A stretch of 64,000 nt of DNA from Cryptomeria japonica (GCF_030272615.1 NC_081409.1:204642864-204706863); one strand, 5' to 3'. Counted from the first letter of the stretch, positions 46,640-59,269 are shown. Made by a program: numbers and translations. Notes: a model not told the origin generated them from the letters alone.

Positions 46640-48289
46640 CAACAACTTTGAGATCATCCAAGTCCTTATTAGGCTTCTTTTCTTTCTTTTTACCTCTGGT
46701 TCTAGTTCTGAGTCCTTGAGCATCTCATATGCCTTCAGTGTCAAGGTCAATATCCTAGGTGTCCTTCTCCTCGTCCAATTTGTTGATGAGAGTTTTAGTA
46801 CTGCCAACAAAAACCTTCAGGATGTCTAAACTTTGCTCTGCAATACTCTTGAGGCAATCCTCAATTTTACTGACTTTACTGACAGTGCCCGATATAATTT
46901 GATCCATAGCATCAACAAGAGTATTCCTCTCCAGCAGGTCTTTCTCTATTTTCTCAAACCTGGGGTTGAAGGAGTCTCTTATATTTTCATCTTTTGCAAT
47001 AGTGTTTTTCAGATCCTCAATATATTCAGCCATAGTCTTCCCTTCTCCAATGTTGATAGTTTCCAGAATCTAAATTCTGTGGCTGAGTTTTTTGTTGTCA
47101 TCCACAACTTTATTGTAACTAGTTATTAACCACTCCATGGTATCCATAAAACCTTTCATGCCCCCAGGAGTAGGGTTCGAGGGAAGATCAATCTTACTGG
47201 AGTTGTCTTGTTCCTTTTTTGGAGTGTCACCAATAGTAACTGTGTCGTCAACCCTGTGAACCTCTCCAGTGGTCACCTTCTCCAGGTTCTGTTCAGCTTC
47301 TGAAATCTTTTCCTACTTATGAGCCTCCAGCTCCTTCACATTCTCCACCTTTCTCTTATGCCTATTTCTAGTCTGAGTATGGACTTTAGTTTTCTTTTTC
47401 AGAGAACCCTGGGGTTTCTCCTTCTCTGAATCTTCAGAGACCTCCTCCTCCTCCGAGGAGCTAATTTGGAGGATTTTGCCTTTAGTTTTTTTGCCCTTTG
47501 AGGAAGCAGGTCTGGTTTGCATATATTTCCTCTTCTTACCAATTTCAAATTCTGAGTCATCCAAACTCTCCTCAGAGTCACTCGTTGGGTCACTATCAGA
47601 ACCCTCATCTACAGAAAAAATAGAGTCCGACCCATCCTCCTCGGACTCAATAGAGGGTTGCGGGTGGGCAATCTGATTAGCCTTGAGATGGTCATAAATA
47701 AGAACCATTAGGCCTTGATGCATGGCAGTGTCCCCCATAGGGTTCTCTTTATAGGCCTTAATGGTGGCATTCATAGAGCATAACAAAAAATAAGGAAAAT
47801 TAACCTTCTCATCATGCCTAAAATGATTCAGCAAAACAAAATGGTAGCCATAAAATTTAGTAAATCTACCATCCAATGTAATATAGCGCATTATAACAAA
47901 GAGGACCTCTCGCCATGGTTTAACAAAAGCCCTAGGGGGATAGTAAGTTTTACTTAGCTTCACCGGGCATTTTTTCTCCTTGTCGGTTTCAGGATATCTG
48001 TCAATGGCCTCCTTACTCACTTTTTTGTCTCTATAGAAGTTGCTTCCTTCCCTTTGGAGACCCTGGCTTGGGCGATAAGATTTTCATCTATGACAATGGA
48101 CTGGTGTCCCATCTTCAAAGTACCCTTTCTCCAGTTTTTGTAGAAGAAACTAGTGATCGTGCCATCCCGTCCATGGAATCTCTCCATGAATTTCAAAAAC
48201 CCACCCTTCTGCAAAATATTCCAGACCTCCTCTTTCTACTTCCATTCCTTGCAACTGCTAGGTTCATATCGACGTCTATTTCTGCCCAT
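46640..48289 (-). pseudogene. Unrecognised ORF with acidic middle and coiled-coil end
   Basis: I do not recognise the family with certainty; similar uncharacterised ORFs are, to my recollection, frequent in conifer genomes. ATG at 48289 (MGRNRRRYEPSS). The N-terminal part has FMERFHGRDGTITSFFYKNW, the middle a folded-looking segment (RYITLDGRFTKFYGYHFVLL) and then a Ser/Asp/Glu-rich acidic stretch with a basic Lys-rich motif like a nuclear signal. The C-terminal part is coiled-coil-like (SFNPRFEKIEKDLLERN). It is broken by TAG at 48236, a one-base shift at an A-run near 48020, and TAG codons at 47313, 47070 and 46755, each where CAG would fit. It lies between the LINE 3' end and the second Tat element, same strand as both. 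Confidence 0.5.
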
Positions 48290-48479
48290 GTTTTCGCTGT
48301 TCAGAGCAAAAAAATGAAACTTGCAGAGAATTTTAGACAGAAAGTTTCTCGAAGCTACCAAATTTACCCAAAAAGCATGGGAATTGATAGAATGAGTATT
48401 ATAATAAATGATGCTGACATTATTATAATAACTCGAAGTACTCCATTTAGTTCGTTTCATTATTTTTTGTCCATCAAAA

Positions 48480-49033
48480 ATATTTGGAGTGCTACTATAT
48501 TGGTCCTTAAAAATGATTAGTCTGACATCCTCAAGGATTCCTTGTTCTCTCGTCCACGTAATCATTTCATCTTTATTGACCACCGCGTTGGCTATCCAAT
48601 CAACAAACCCATTGGCTTCATGATAGATATGAGATATGTAACTTTTTTCAAAAGTGCTAATAAGGTCTCTAGCAGCTTTTATAATATTATTGATTGACCA
48701 TGAGGGCTTAGAGGTCCCCTTGAAACATTTTATGATGTTGTTTGATTCCCCTTCAATCCATATGAAGGAGCAATTCCATCTTTTAGCAAGGAGAATACCT
48801 TGGAGAGCTGCCATTGCTTCTGCTTTGTGGTTTGTTTGACTCCCTATTGGGACCACAATCATTTCCTTGCATATACCTTTATCATCTCTAAGAATAGCTC
48901 CACAACCTGTAGGGCCTAGATTACCTTTTGCAGCATCATCAAAATTGATTTTGAACCAACCATGAGGGGGAGTTTTCCATCTTGCTTCAAGTCTTTTGTT
49001 CTGCTTGGGGTCAGAGCTACCAACATTCTTCAA
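48480..49033 (-). pseudogene. LINE ORF2 RNase H domain
   Basis: Plant-type RNase H at the end of LINE ORF2. Visible: Asp in NFDDAAKG, Glu in KAEAMAAL, and HEANGFVDWIANA with the final Asp. The third acidic position reads IEGESNNI where Asp (GDS) is usual. The open frame runs on past the domain to 48236 into the start of the next ORF without a stop, probably by chance. Confidence 0.85.
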
Positions 49034-49036
49034 ATT

Positions 49037-49642
49037 CTAGGAACATAAAATATTAGCTTTCAGGGGGTTGGTCGAAAAACAGGGACCCCCATTGATCCCA
49101 ATATTCTCCATAATCGCCCATTGTATTTTCTGGAACACAATATCTTGATTGAGGGATGTGTCCCTGAAGATATGATTGTTTCTTTCTTTCCATAATCCCC
49201 ATAGAATGTGAGGAAGTGATAGCTGCAACATAGATCTCAAAAAGGACTTAGACCAATGGATATTCCAGGAGTAGAACAACTCACTGATAGTTTTAGGAAA
49301 CACCCAATCAATGCTAAAAAATTTAAGAAATCTTTCCCAGACCGAGGCAGAAAAGGAACAGTGGATGGCTAGGTGGTCCACTAACTCTTCCTCCTTAAGA
49401 CACAGGGCACATCTATTAGGAAAGGCAAAACCTCTACCCTTGAGGTTATCTAGGGTCAAGATTTTATTTTGAAGTATAGTCCAATAGAAAAAGTTCATTT
49501 TGGGGGTCAGACCCTTAATCCAAGCTTTAGACCAGAAAGGATTACCAGGAGGGATGTGAGAGAGAACACCATACATTGAAGAAATAGTAATGATACCTTT
49601 GGGTTCATATTTCCAAATGAGGGAGTCTTCCTCTTTGTTCAA
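49037..49642 (-). pseudogene. LINE ORF2 zinc-binding region (zf-RVT)
   Basis: The cysteine-rich domain following RT in plant LINEs: KAWIKGLTPKMNFFYWTILQ, then CALCLKEEELVDHLAIHCSF with the Cys-x2-Cys and His/Cys pairs, and WGLWKERNNHIFRD. It lies in a separate frame from the RNase H segment. Confidence 0.85.
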
Positions 49643-51487
49643 CCAGACCGAAGACAGGTGGATCTTGAGCTTTATGAGGCTTGGGTGGATACTTTCAATG
49701 TTTTTCCATTTATTGCCAGTCTAATGCCCTTCAACTGAGGTGCCAAAAATTCTAATACAGGAGAGAGCATGAGGGGCCCATTCAAGGAAATCAGTCAAGA
49801 GTTTATCAAAAAGCCAGGGGTCTTCCTAGAATTTAACTCTCCTTCCATTTCCAACTTTCCATATAACTCCTTTAGCAATTCTTTCTCTGCACTTAGAGGC
49901 ATGATTCCATATATGGGACCCATTAATACTGATTTTTGAATTGATAAAAGAAGAAAGAGAAGAGGATAGAAGAGAGTACTTACTTCACCAGATTTTACAC
50001 CATTCAGTATCTCAATGGAACATTCTCCAGACTTGCTTGGACAGGAGAGCTTCATTTAAGGTTCGGATTCTTCTTAGGCCCAGACCTCCTTTACTTTTCT
50101 GTCTACATACCTGATCCCAAGCCACAAGAGACATTATTTTCTTGTCCTCAACCCTTGACCAATAAAATTTTCTTTGAATTTTCTCAATTGCATCAGCATA
50201 CTTAACTAGAATTCTGAAAAGGCTTAGGGCATATATCGGTATGCTTTGAAGGGAATCTTTTAGAAGTTGTAGCTTTCCAGCTTGACTCAAAAGGGCTCCT
50301 TTCCAACCTGCTAATTTTTTATAAGATTTATCCACTAATGAGCTCCAGAAAGGATCGGGAGGCAATGCCCATGGGGAGGCCAAGATAGGTTGCAGAAAGA
50401 TCAACAATCCTACATTCCAAGATTCTGTTGATTCTTTGTTGTCTTCTCTCTAGAGTATTGATGAAAAAAACTTCACTTTTGACCCAATTAATGAGCTGAC
50501 CAGAAGCTGAGGCAAACTTACAAAGAGTATTCTTCAGGGTTCTAGCTTCAGAGATACTTGCTTCCCCCATGATAATAGTATCATCCACAAACTGTAGATG
50601 GGAGCAAATAAGGTCAGCAAAAGAAGGTTGGAGTCCCTTAAAATATCCTTGCATAACCATATTTTCCATGGACCTACCAAAACATTCTTCCATAATGATG
50701 AAGAGGATAGGGAAAATGGGATCCCCTTGCCTTAGTCCTCTAGAAGCTTGGAAGAAGGGGGAAGGGGAACCATTAACAAGAACAGCAAAAGACGCTGAAG
50801 TAATGAGCTAGCTGAGGAGGTCAATACATTTAGTGGAAAAACCATAAGCCATAAGAACCTTCAAAAGAAAAGGTCAGTCAACTCGGTCATAGGCCTTGGA
50901 GAGATCAAGCTTAAGGATGAGACCCTGCTTCTTGGCCCTAACAAGAGAATGAATATTCTCATGGACAGTTATAATGGAGTCAAGAATTTTTCTTCCAGGG
51001 ACAAAACCATTTTGTTGATGATTAATCAAAGAAGGAAGGACAATCAGAATTCTGGTTGTAAGAACCTTGGAAATAATTTTATAAAAAGAGTTGCATAAAC
51101 TGATTGGTCTAAACCTGTCCATAGAGTCTCCACCTTGGATTTTGGGAATGAGAGCAATGAAAGTACCATTGATTTCTTTCAAAAGTCTTCTAGCCCCAAA
51201 AAATTCCTTAGCCCCATTGGAGACATCGTTCCCGACTATGTCCCAGAAATCTTGGAAAAAAGAACATGGGGAGACCATCTAGACTGGGAGCTTTGTTACC
51301 ATCAAAGGAAAAAACAACATTTTTGATTTCCAAGATCTAAGGAATGGAAGAAAGGGAGACATTCATCTGTTCATCAATGAGACAAGGAATATTTTTAAGG
51401 AAAGAAGATTGAGCATCAACATCCAAACTGTGATCCCTCCTAAGAAGATCTGAAAAGTACCTTTTAGCTTCATTCCTTATTTCTTCC
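49643..51487 (-). pseudogene. LINE ORF2 reverse transcriptase
   Basis: Target-primed reverse transcription enzyme. Segments: IALIPKIQGG and FRPISLCNSFYKIISKVL (51278-50874), LDLSKAYDRVD, then a TGA at 50871 where Trp is expected, a TAG near 50810, LRQGDPIFPILFII, catalytic FVDDTIIMG (about 50590-50575; FADD is usual), and SATYLGLPMG and later thumb segments (to 50012). RT begins in the disrupted frame right at the Copia junction (EEIRNEAKRYFSDLL). Confidence 0.88.
51483..51487. repeat. Target site duplication CTTCC of the Copia element (partner 58078-58082)
   Basis: CTTCC precedes the left LTR and follows the right LTR exactly. Copia elements make 5 bp duplications. Confidence 0.93.
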
Positions 51488-52128
51488 TGTGAGATTCTGC
51501 GAGAAGCAAGAATCAAGCCAAGATCTGATGTCAGTCGTAGATCACATGCAACTCCTCACAGAACGTATGATCGAAGATCAAAATAGTTGAATGAAGATAA
51601 TTTCAATATGAGAGAGAAATAGAGACAAAGAGGAGAATTTGGAGAAGACTCTCACCGAGCTATCACTCCACTAACTTAACTAGTGAAGGTGAGAGTATAG
51701 TGCTTATTATATAGAAAAATATAAGCATATACATCCAAGGGGTGTATTAACTCCTATTCCCCATAAAAAGTGGGAGGTTTTACCTTCTTGGTAAATGCCA
51801 AAACATGTGGCATAACCTCCTTACATGAAGACAAAAAAGGAGTTGAGAAAGTTGGCACATAAGGCCAAAAGAAGGTGTGAAACCCAACTACCCCATAACC
51901 CACTTAGGAAATGACAAAATAGTGGTTATGAGAGGTGGTACAACAAGCCAAAAGAGGGTGCGTAACTCAACTACCCATGTGAGGTGGAGAGTTACACATG
52001 TAGCTGAAGTATTTCGCCACGTGTCCTCATATAAACCACTCCTATTAGCCTAAGCAAGCTTAAATAATATATGTGTAGGAAAAATAAATGCCCCCTAACA
52101 TAAGGAAAATAAAAAACCTACACTAACA
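51488..52128 (-). repeat. 3' LTR of the Copia element
   Basis: 641 bp, on the element strand TGTTAGTG...AATCTCACA. Paired with 57437-58077, same length. Confidence 0.94.
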
Positions 52129-52140
52129 CCCCCCCTTAAG
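52129..52140 (-). other. Polypurine tract of the Copia element
   Basis: CTTAAGGGGGGG-type purine run on the element strand directly before the 3' LTR. Confidence 0.85.
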
Positions 52141-52309
52141 TGTAGCTTAGGTGGGTGAAAATATGGGTCCCGGCAAATGCAACCATGTTAGGTACCCATG
52201 CACATAGATAGCCCCCCCAAAAGAAGAAGCTCCCCATAAGAGGAATAGCCCCCCCCCAAATAAGGAGAGAAAGAAAGGAGGACTAAGAAGTCCCTCCTAA
52301 AGTAGACAC

Positions 52310-53929
52310 ATGTCATATCCCAAGCAGAGATCGCAAATGAAGGAACTTGCTTTCAGTGAAGGGTTTGGTGAAGATGTCTGCAGTTTGCTCCATTGTAGAA
52401 CAATACTTAAGATCAATGATGCTTTCTTGAATGAGCTCCCGAATATAGTGCATATGTATCTCAATGTGTTTCATCCTCTAGTGATGAACTGGATTTCTTG
52501 AGATTTGTATAGCAATTTGATTATCACAAAAGATGATAGTAGGCTTCCTAACTGGAATACCAAACTCAGTGAGAATATTTTGAAGACAAATAGCCTCAGT
52601 GGTGGCATTAATTTCCCCTCGATACTCAGCCTCTTTTGATGAAAGAGCAATTGCAGACTACTTCTTACTCGACCAACAAACTAGACTAGAACCAAGTGAG
52701 AAGCAATACCCTAAAGTGGACTTGTGATCCTGAGAATCACCCACCCAATCTGAATCCGTATATCCCACCAAGTCAATATCCATGCCTACTGTATACTGAA
52801 TTCCATAATTGTGAGTACCCCGAATGTAGTGGAGAATCCGCTTAGCTGTTTTCCAATGCAACTCATGTGGGTCCTGCATGAATCTAGAGACCATGCCCAC
52901 CGCATATGAAATGTCAGGTCTCGTATGAGTCAAGTAGATGAGGCTCCCAACAATTTGTCGATATAAAGTGCTATCAACCAAGGGTGAAGAGAACTTAGCC
53001 TCAAGTTTGACCCCAGACAAAAAAGGAGTAGGTGCAGGCTTACAATTAGCCATGCAAAATATAGAGAGCATATCGAGTGCATACTTGGGTTGTCCAAGGA
53101 ATATGCCTGAAGAAGATTGAGTAATCTCAATTCCCAAGAAGTAATGTAGAAGACCCAAGTCTGATATCAGAAATCTATCATGTAGAGCAGTTTTCACTAC
53201 CTTGATGGTGGATGAGTGACTCCCTGTGATCAACAAGTCATCAACATAGAGAACTAGAAATGTGAGAGTATCATCTTGGTGCAGAATGTAGACGTTCGGA
53301 TCAAAATGGCATCGAGTAAAACCAACTGTCAGAAGGAAGGAGTCCATCTTGGCATACCAAGCTCGAGGAGCTTGTTTGAGGCCATAGAGAGACTTTTGAA
53401 GTTGACACACAATTGAAAGATCTTGAACAAATCCATCTGGTTGCTCCATGTAGATTTCCTCCTGAAGGTCACCATGAAGAAATGCACTCTTGACATCCAT
53501 CTAATGAACTTCCCAACGATGGGTTGCAGCAATAGCAAGGACAAGCTAGATGGAATTCATCTTAGCAACTGGAGCAAAAGTCTCAAATAAATCAACCCCT
53601 GGAACTTGGGAAAAGCCTTTTGCTACCAAGCAAGCCTTATACTTATCAACCTACCCATCTACTGCAAATTTTGTTCGATAGATCCACTTGCATCGAACAA
53701 GTTTCCTTCCCTTAGGAAGAGGAACTAAATCCCATGTGTGATTCCTTTCCAAGGAGTTAAATTCTTCTTGCATTGCAGCATCCCATTCGGGAACACCTGT
53801 AGCTTCTCAAAAAGACTGTGAATCAGAAGTTGAAGCAATGAAGAGATGTGGAGCTTGCTGAAATTGTGACCTAGTTCTTCTAGAATCTGATGGATCACCA
53901 AGCCAATCTCCTACTGACTCAAAAGTTTG
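52310..53929 (-). pseudogene. Copia reverse transcriptase and RNase H
   Basis: RT segments: TWDLVPLP and KWIYRTKFAVDG, then MDVKSAFLHGDLQEEIYM (53500), SLYGLKQAPRAWY, catalytic LYVDDLLITG and TRPDISYAVGMVSRFM. RNase H: YTDSDWVGD and CFSLGSSLVCWSSKK, then a TAG at 52658 where Gln is usual, continuing SAIALSSKEAEY to about 52310. Further stops upstream of 53500, including TAG just before MDVKSAF. Same frame as the integrase ORF. Confidence 0.9.
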
Positions 53930-55110
53930 TCAAGCCCAAAGAGGAACTGAAGTTGGAGAGTCTAGGGGAGAATCATCAACCTCTAAAGGATGACTATGAG
54001 AAGAATGTGAATCCTCACCATCATTGTCACCATCTGAAGTGGAGGAAGAAAACTTCTCAATAGGATTAGGAGGATTAAGATCCTCAGAAGAACTGTCATC
54101 ATCATGCAATGTCTCCAATGTGATAGTGGATGGAGAAGTGGTATGAGAAGAAATAGAAGAACTCTCCTCAAAACGAACACTCCTCTCAATGAACAACTCA
54201 TGTGTAGAGGGATGGAGAAGTCTATACCCTTTGACATCATCTGGATACCCAACAAATATGCAAGGCTTTCTCTGTGGATCCATAGCCTTGCATTTCTCTG
54301 CTAGAATGTGGGCCCATGCAGGAGAACCAAACACTTTGAAATGCTTAACTATAGGTTTCCGACCGGTCCAAGCTTGAAAAGGAGTTACCCCCTTCACAGC
54401 TTTATGAGGAACTCGATTCTGGATGTAACATGCACAATTGATGGCCTCTACCCAATACTGAGGTGCCAAAGACTTGGAGTGAATCATACAATTTGCCATC
54501 TCCTTTAAGGACCTATTCTTCCATTCTGCGACACCATTCTGTTGAGGACTGTATGGAACTATGTGCTGCATGTTGATACCTTTTGAAGCACAAAATTGTT
54601 CAAACTGATTATTAACATATTCACGCCCATTATCTGTATGCAGAATCTTGATGAACTTCCCAGATTGTTTCTCTGCAAAAACTTTGAAATCTAGAAAATT
54701 CTCAAATACCTCAAACTTTTGTTTGAGAAAGTAAACCCATGTAAATTTATAAAAGTCATCAATAAATGTTAAGACATATCTAGCTCTACTAAAAGATGGT
54801 TGTGGAAATGGTCTTGCCAAGTCACTATGTACCAACTCCAATAGTTGTGGAGCTCTCCATGCTTTGCCTTTATCATACTTCTCCTCAGGATGCTTACCAA
54901 GAATACATCCCTGGCAAACTCCATTAGAAAATTGAATAGAAGGCAACCCTGAAACCATGTCCTGTTGACTGAGTTGTTGCAAGTAACGATAGTTCAAGTG
55001 GCCAAATCATTGATGCCACAAACAACTAATCTCATCTGCATGAGTGAGTAAAACTGTCGAAGGAGACTCAGGAACAAAGTGAGAAAACTGAAATAATCTG
55101 GATTAATGAT
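53930..55110 (-). pseudogene. Copia integrase
   Basis: GAG-pre-integrase zinc region (FGHLNYRYL, CQGCILGK) then the core with Asp in LVHSDLARPF, Asp in HTDNGREY and Glu in NGVAEWKNRSL (the usual Arg after Glu is Trp). The C-terminus is Ser/Asp-rich, as in Copia. A TGA just before FGHLN (about 55005) and a frameshift between 55130 and 55085 separate it from gag-protease. Confidence 0.92.
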
Positions 55111-56409
55111 CTACTTTTCCCACAAAAAAATAGTAGACCCATTATGCATTTCACTGATTACCACTATATCTAGTGTGAACTCAACTCGCTTGTTAGAACC
55201 AGTGTGAGTGATCTGATAAACAGATAGGAGATTAGTTGATAAAGATGGAACACAAAGGACATCCTTAAATGTTCCTTCGCCCACATCAAGAGACCCTCTC
55301 CCATGCACTTCAACAGGAGTGTCATCACCCATTAGTATGGAAGGCATAGAACATGGCTCTAAAGAGGTGAAATCATCTTTTGAAGAAGCCATGTGGTGTG
55401 AAGCACCTGAGTCAATTATCCAAGAATTGGGTTGTGAAGCAACAACAACTAAGGCCTTACCCTTTCCTTTCCCTTTACTCTTATCTATATGCTTAGAAGA
55501 TCCTTTTGATGAACTCTGTTTGACTAAATCAGGCACCTTGATATTATTCTTTTCAAGAAGATTTGAAAGGCGATCAATTTGTTTCTTTAAACACTTATGT
55601 TCATCATGACCAAGCCTCTTATAATAAGAACACTTGACATTCTCCTTCTTAGGTTGTTCACCTCTTGATGAAGAGGTCTGATTATCTGCTTTTGAAGTAT
55701 CAGATTTCTGATCTTTTTTCTTCTCTCCTTGGTTCTTTTGTTTCTTATCTTGCTTACTAGACACTTTTTGTTCTTTTGTGCCTTGATTTACAACTAAGGC
55801 ATGTGACTTAGAGGGTTTTATTATACCCATTTGAACCAATTTGTCTTGCTCCCTAATGAGTTTTGTAGCAAATTCATCCAGAGAAGGCATTTTGAATGTG
55901 GTACCTAGGGCACATTTTGTAGCATAGAATGTAGAAACAAACACTGAATAGTTAGGATCAAGCTTAGAAAAAATACTCAAGATCAGTTGCTTATCATCTT
56001 TCTTAGTTTCACACCGTTCCAACTGCAATCTTACAGACTTAAGTTTAGTGAAGAAGTCTTGTATAGTATCAAAATTGGTTGGATTCAACCCTATGAGTTC
56101 ATTCTCTAACTGATGACCTCTTAGCTCATCCTGCTTACCAAAGAGGTTTTCCAAAGTGGTCCACACTGCATTTGGTGTAGTGGCAGATTCAATGTGAAAA
56201 AGAAGGTCTGGAGAGACTGACATACATAGAGTACCAAAAGCTTCATCACATTTATTAAACCATTTAATCTTTTCTGCAGCATCTTGAGATTCAATTTCAA
56301 GTCCCATAGTAACGCGATGATATCCATATCTTTTCAGATATATTATCATCTTATATTTCCATTCAAAATAATTATATGGTGTTAAAAGTGGAACTATAGA
56401 TGCATCCAT
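55111..56409 (-). pseudogene. Copia gag and protease
   Basis: 432 codons from ATG 56409, internally open. UBN2/gag region in the first ~200 residues (NYFEWKYKM, AVWTTLENLFGKQDE), Lys-rich linker, zinc knuckle at about residue 265 reading CSYYKRLGHDEHKC where the second Cys is Tyr, and protease motif WIIDSGASHHM at about 330. The frame ends at 55111 before integrase. The best-preserved part of this element, though the knuckle is defective. Confidence 0.92.
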
Positions 56410-57424
56410 GATAGTAGAAAAGAAGATTGCAAAGAATTAGGAAAAGTGCAAGAAAGAAGGCACAAGAGACACCCCCCCTTTTCACTAGTCTCAGAAATCA
56501 CCCCCCCCAGATATTACAAGGTTGACACTTTATAATTAGTGCATTTACAAGGCTTTTTATCAGATTACAATTCTTTTAAGAAACCAATAGAGATTTTAAA
56601 TACAAATAATTTGAGACAAGATCTTAAACAAATTAGCCTTATAACTACTTAATTTATCTCAATACCTTTCCACCAACTATTAGTTTTTGAAAAACAGAGT
56701 TGTGAGGAGAAAGATATGACCAGTTGAAGAGAAAAAGAAGTAGCTGATACAACCTTTAATATCTGATAGAAAAAGGCAAAAAAATTCAATTAGACCTACA
56801 CTAATGGAGAGTGCTCATTTCTAGCTTTCTGTCAAGTATTTGTTTGCAAAAATATGACACCCGAGGCAAAAGTTGTGCAACTTTTAAGAAATGTTGTTGA
56901 ATTTCCCTGATAGAAAAACGGCTTAGGCCCTATTCAAGCTCGTTTTCTGCAAAATTTATTAATTTTCTGAAAATACCATCCAAAACCCAAAAAAAATTCG
57001 ATGCTGAGAAGAAAACCCAAAAATTGTTTTTTGTGAAAGTGAACAGAAGTTGGAACACTAAAGCCAAAATGAGAACAACTCCAATAAAAACATTTACTCT
57101 GATTTTTTTATTGTGTCCTCCAAACTCTAATTTTGGTGAAGTAAATGTCACTTTTGACTTTGTCAAGCCTTATGGACACTCTGGAAATTCTTATTAAACT
57201 TCCAATATTACCACAAAGTTGGTATCACCCATATCTTACAAGAACACATACATGTAAACTAGATTTAACTAGAAGCTATTTTCTTTTAAATTGTTCTGAT
57301 TCTCCAGATCACACGAGAATGCAGGAGAAGAGCATACTTAGTTTTTAAGGAAAATATTAGCTATATAAAAGTCTCAAATCCCTCAAATAAATCAAAAAAA
57401 GCAATGAGCTATACCAGACAATAA

Positions 57425-57436
57425 GCTCTGATACCA
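57425..57436 (-). other. Primer binding site, initiator Met-tRNA
   Basis: TGGTATCAGAGC on the element strand, flush with the 5' LTR end; the standard Copia primer site. Confidence 0.95.
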
Positions 57437-58077
57437 TGTGAGATTCTGCGAGAAGCGAGAATCGAGCCAAGATCTGATGTCGGTCGTAGATCACATGCAA
57501 CTCCTCACACAACGGATGATCGAAGATCAAAATATCTGAATGAAAATAATTTCATTATGAGAGAGAAATAGAGACAAAGAGGAGAATTTGGAGAAGACTC
57601 TCACCAAGCTATCACTCCACTAACTTAACTAGTGAAGGTGAGAGTATAGTGTTTATTATATAGAAAAATATAAGCATATACATCCAAGGGGTGCATTAAC
57701 TCCTATTCCCCATAAAAAGTGGGAGGTTTTACCTTCTTGGTAAATGCCAAAACATGTGGCATAACCTCCTTACATGAAGACAAAAAAGGAGTTGAGAAAG
57801 TTGGCACATAAGACCAAAAGAGGGTGTGAAACCCAACTACCCCATAACCCACTTAGGAAATGACAAAATAGTGGTTATGAGAGGTGGCACAACAAGCCAA
57901 AAGAGGGTGTGTAACTCAACTACCCATGTGAGGTGGAGAGTTACACATGTAACTAAAGTATTTTGCCACGTGTCCTCATATAAACCACTCCTATTAACCT
58001 AAGCAAGCTTAAATAATATATGTGTAGGAAAAATAAATACCCCCTAACATAAGGAAAATGAAAAACCTACACTAACA
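57437..58077 (-). repeat. 5' LTR of the Copia element
   Basis: 641 bp; TATA-like TATATAA at 57656-57662 on the element strand (also 51707-51713 in the other LTR) is the probable promoter. Confidence 0.94.
57656..57662 (-). promoter_or_regulatory. TATA box of the Copia 5' LTR
   Basis: TATATAA in the context CTATATAATAAGC on the element strand, about 415 bp into the LTR, conserved between the two LTRs. Confidence 0.55.
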
Positions 58078-58082
58078 CTTCC

Positions 58083-59255
58083 TCCTCGACCAGCTCCTCA
58101 TTATCCACAATAAGTTTTGTTATCCTATTAGCTGCTTTATGCTTGATAGTCAACATATGAAAAAAGCTTGTATTTCTATCTCCTTCCTTAAGCTAAATGC
58201 ATCTTGATCTCTGCTTCCAGAAAGTTTCCTCTTTAGCAATGATTTCATGGTATTTTTTAAGAGTCTCATTTTCATCAGCAATGGACAGAGTACTGAAACC
58301 ATCCTTCTGAATTTGGGTCTGTATTTTTTTAAGGTCATCTTGAACTTTACCTTTAGCCTCAAAGATATAGCCAAAGCTGGATTTATTCCAAAGTCTTATA
58401 TTGTCTTTAACACCTTTAAGTTTCTTAACAACTTTGTACATAGCAGTTCCCTCAACTTGGATGCTCCACCATTTCTGAATATTATAGGTGATATTTGGTT
58501 GATGAGTCCACTTTTTTTCAAATCTGAAAGGATAATGTCTCCTTCTATTAGTAGGGTCAGCAATCAAGGTGATAGGAAAATGATCTGACCCAACCCGAAT
58601 GTGGGTAGACATAGAACATAAATAATGTTTGTACCAGTCATCTAAGATGAGAGTCCTATCAAGGCGAACTTGGATAAGATCATTGTCAGTTCTCCTATTA
58701 GTCCACATGTAATTACAACTCTATATCTCCACATCGTTGAGAGCCTGAGTGTTAATAAAATCCATTAGGGCCAGCCTACTTTCCAACTGAGAGGGGCTTC
58801 CTCCAAATTTTTCCTCCTCTCTCAAAGCAGTATTAAAATCTCCCATGATCACCCAGCTAAGATTTTTGAAGCTATCCCTAACTTCTATTAGTTGTTTTTC
58901 AAAAGGAATTTCTAGGTTTCAAGGTATTGGGAGCATAAATGTGAGTGAGAACCCATGAAGTTCCATCTTTTAAATGCTCAAATCTAATGCAAGAGAAAAA
59001 AATTTCCTGAATAAGAACATGGCCTTTGACATTGTTAAGGTTCCAAATGGTAGCTATGCCCCCTGAAGCACCTTCCGAACTACCACCACTGATATTACCA
59101 TTTTTGAAAAACTTCAAAGATTCAACTTTTTCTCTACTTATTTTGGTCTCTTGAATAAGAAAAACATCAGGTTTAATATCCCTTATCATATTCCTAATGA
59201 TATCATGTTTATGAGGATTATTAATTCCCCTAATATTCCAAGAGATAATCTTCAT
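58083..59255 (-). pseudogene. LINE ORF2 endonuclease (exo/endonuclease/phosphatase fold) and linker
   Basis: Nicks target DNA. ATG 59255 starts MKIISWNIRGINNPHK with the metal-binding Asn, then LIQETKISR with Glu, HIYAPN, a frameshift near 58915, VIMGDFNTALREEE, a TAG near 58720, RLDRTLILDDW and GSDHFPITL with the catalytic Asp-His. A helical linker (58600-58083) leads to the Copia junction. Confidence 0.9.
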
Positions 59256-59269
59256 AGTTACTTACTGAT

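Larger units (their letters stand above)
51488..58077 (-). mobile_element. Complete but decayed Ty1/copia element inserted in the LINE
   Basis: 6,590 bp. Minus-strand order: 5' LTR (57437-58077), PBS for initiator Met-tRNA, ~1 kb leader (56410-57424, no coding signal), gag-protease, integrase, RT-RNase H (integrase before RT defines Copia), purine tract, 3' LTR (51488-52128). LTRs are 641 bp each with about 22 differences seen by eye (roughly 3-4%), mostly transitions. It is therefore clearly older than the Tat insertion. All coding parts carry stops. Confidence 0.95.
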
